Assembly: GCA_004525355.1 (NCBI GenBank)
Contig: SPCK01000094.1
Location: 1 to 7,594, forward strand
Direction of reading: 5' to 3'
Source: Spirochaetales bacterium
GTDB lineage: Bacteria > Spirochaetota > Spirochaetia > Treponematales > UBA12059
DNA: 7,594 bases
Numbering within the stretch: position 1 is the first letter of the stretch; every line of letters starts with the position of its first letter. Below the pieces are notes generated by a model. The model saw only the letters and a program-made list of their open reading frames with translations, was not told where the DNA came from and searched no databases. Of the stretch, positions 6,539 to 7,594 are shown in pieces. Made by a program: the position numbers and the translations under genes.

Positions 6539-6563
6539 CCAGATTTATCGAATGAAGTTCGTA

Positions 6564-7594
6564 TCACCGAAAAAGAAACAACACGCTCTGCATCAATCCG
6601 ATCAGAAAGCCGAGTATGCCGCCAAACCACGTCACCGCCCGAAGCTCGCGATCGATGACCCGCAACAGCATGCGCTCCACCTCGATCATGTCCAGCGAAT
6701 CGATCTTGTCCACCACCAGGCCGCGTACGTCAAGCGATCGCAGCATCGCGCCGCTTTCGCGCGCAGCCAATTCCGCGATACCGGCGCTCGACGCGGCCGC
6801 GATTCGCAGTACCAGCGCATCGTCCGCCCCGAGCAGCTCGCCGACGGGACACCCCGAGGCGGATCGTGAAAAGGCGCCGACGAAGGCCGAAGCGATGCGA
6901 CCAAGAGCTACCGCGGCCTGGTTTTTTTCTCCTTCGGGGGCGACCAGGGATACGAACCATCGCGCTACGGAATCTCCCAACGCTGCCCTGATGGCGGGAA
7001 ATGCGTCAAGCACCTTCGCGACCGTCACACCGCCCAACGCCGCGCGCAGAATTCCCGGAGACCCTTCCGGTCGGGGCGCGTCCAGGGCGGACCGCAATTC
7101 ACTCCGTAGACGTTCCTTGGAAGCAGCGATGGCATCGGCGGTCCCGAAGGCTTGCCATGCGGATATGGGCTTGTCCAAGGCCTCCCCGATCGTTCGCTCG
7201 ATCCTGTCGACGATGGCTTCCCTGGTCACGTCATCCGCCATGAGTACGTTTACCGCCTCGATAGCATCATTGATGGTCTCGGGCATGTTCTCCAGGATGG
7301 CGCGGTCGTATTGCCCCAGCCCGATGAAGAATCGCTGGAACGCGTTGAACCTGTCCAGGAGCTTTCTGACGACCTTGGCGCCGACCTTTTCCATCGACGC
7401 GCGGATGGTCCTGTCAGACAATGCGTCCGACAGCATTCTTGCGGTGGCAGGCCAAGCTGCCTCTACCGCTTTGCGGGCCAAGCCCAGAATGGCCTGCCTG
7501 GATACCAGGCTCGACAATGAGCCTCCTCCGACCATCGCGACACGCACGCATGCGAATACCGCGTCGCTCGCGGCCTCGGCGAGCGCGTCCTTGA
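6564..7594 (-). CDS. DUF445 family membrane protein, C-terminal part (5' end outside window)
   Basis: The frame is open through the right edge of the window, so 342 C-terminal residues are seen; the GTG at 7547 is internal and not a start. The protein is largely helical, with many Ala, Arg, Asp and Glu residues. The recognisable part is the end. VVDKIDSLDMIEVERM is followed by the conserved RELRAVTWFGGILG, and the last roughly 25 residues form a hydrophobic segment (FGGILGFLIGLMQSVLFLF) that ends two bases from the stop codon. This layout, with a juxtamembrane amphipathic helix, the RELR-W-GG motif and a terminal membrane helix, is typical of DUF445 (YheB/YjiN-like) proteins. These have further membrane helices at the N-terminus, not visible here. 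Their biochemical function is not established. It precedes the GGDEF gene on the same strand without a clear terminator between them. Confidence 0.8.
   Translation of the reverse strand, partial: KDALAEAASDAVFACVRVAMVGGGSLSSLVSRQAILGLARKAVEAAWPATARMLSDALSDRTIRASMEKVGAKVVRKLLDRFNAFQRFFIGLGQYDRAILENMPETINDAIEAVNVLMADDVTREAIVDRIERTIGEALDKPISAWQAFGTADAIAASKERLRSELRSALDAPRPEGSPGILRAALGGVTVAKVLDAFPAIRAALGDSVARWFVSLVAPEGEKNQAAVALGRIASAFVGAFSRSASGCPVGELLGADDALVLRIAAASSAGIAELAARESGAMLRSLDVRGLVVDKIDSLDMIEVERMLLRVIDRELRAVTWFGGILGFLIGLMQSVLFLFR

Noticed and set aside
7545..7547. GTG as the start of the DUF445 gene
   Set aside because: The same frame continues open with helical, coding-like residues to the window edge, and DUF445 proteins need N-terminal membrane segments not present after this GTG.

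Overview
The window is a densely coded, GC-rich bacterial chromosomal segment with six protein-coding genes and almost no intergenic space. I see no rRNA, tRNA, CRISPR array, insertion sequence or phage gene. The gene content (a long RarA fusion, an ATP-grasp ligase, FolC, a REC-GGDEF regulator and a DUF445 membrane protein) and the high GC suggest a free-living bacterium, possibly a GC-rich member of the Spirochaetota. That assignment rests on family recall, not on a phylogenetic marker, and is tentative.

The left part (1-5425, plus strand) looks like one operon of four tightly packed genes. It holds the C-terminal end of a probably secreted, beta-propeller-like protein (1-891). Next is a 741-residue RarA/MgsA-type AAA+ ATPase carrying a long extra C-terminal domain that reads as a degenerate methyltransferase-like Rossmann fold (905-3130). 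It is followed by a RimK-type ATP-grasp ligase (3138-4088) and a FolC-type Mur ligase, folylpolyglutamate/dihydrofolate synthase (4094-5425). The gaps are 13, 7 and 5 bases. A perfect TATAAT overlaps the rarA stop codon and lies six bases before the ATP-grasp start, so that gene could also be made from its own leaderless transcript.

The right part (5436-7594, minus strand) converges on the first with a 10-base gap. Reading leftward, it holds the C-terminal part of a DUF445 membrane protein, cut by the window edge, and then a response regulator with an apparently active diguanylate cyclase domain. The only real intergenic region (6465-6563) carries a possible minus-strand promoter and a small dyad.

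Functionally the window combines DNA-damage or replication-fork maintenance (RarA), amino-acid ligation onto a cofactor or peptide (ATP-grasp plus FolC), and c-di-GMP signalling. No dedicated defence or mobile system is visible. The most interesting points are the RarA fusion, the pairing of two unrelated ligase types whose families use glutamate, and the possible leaderless start.
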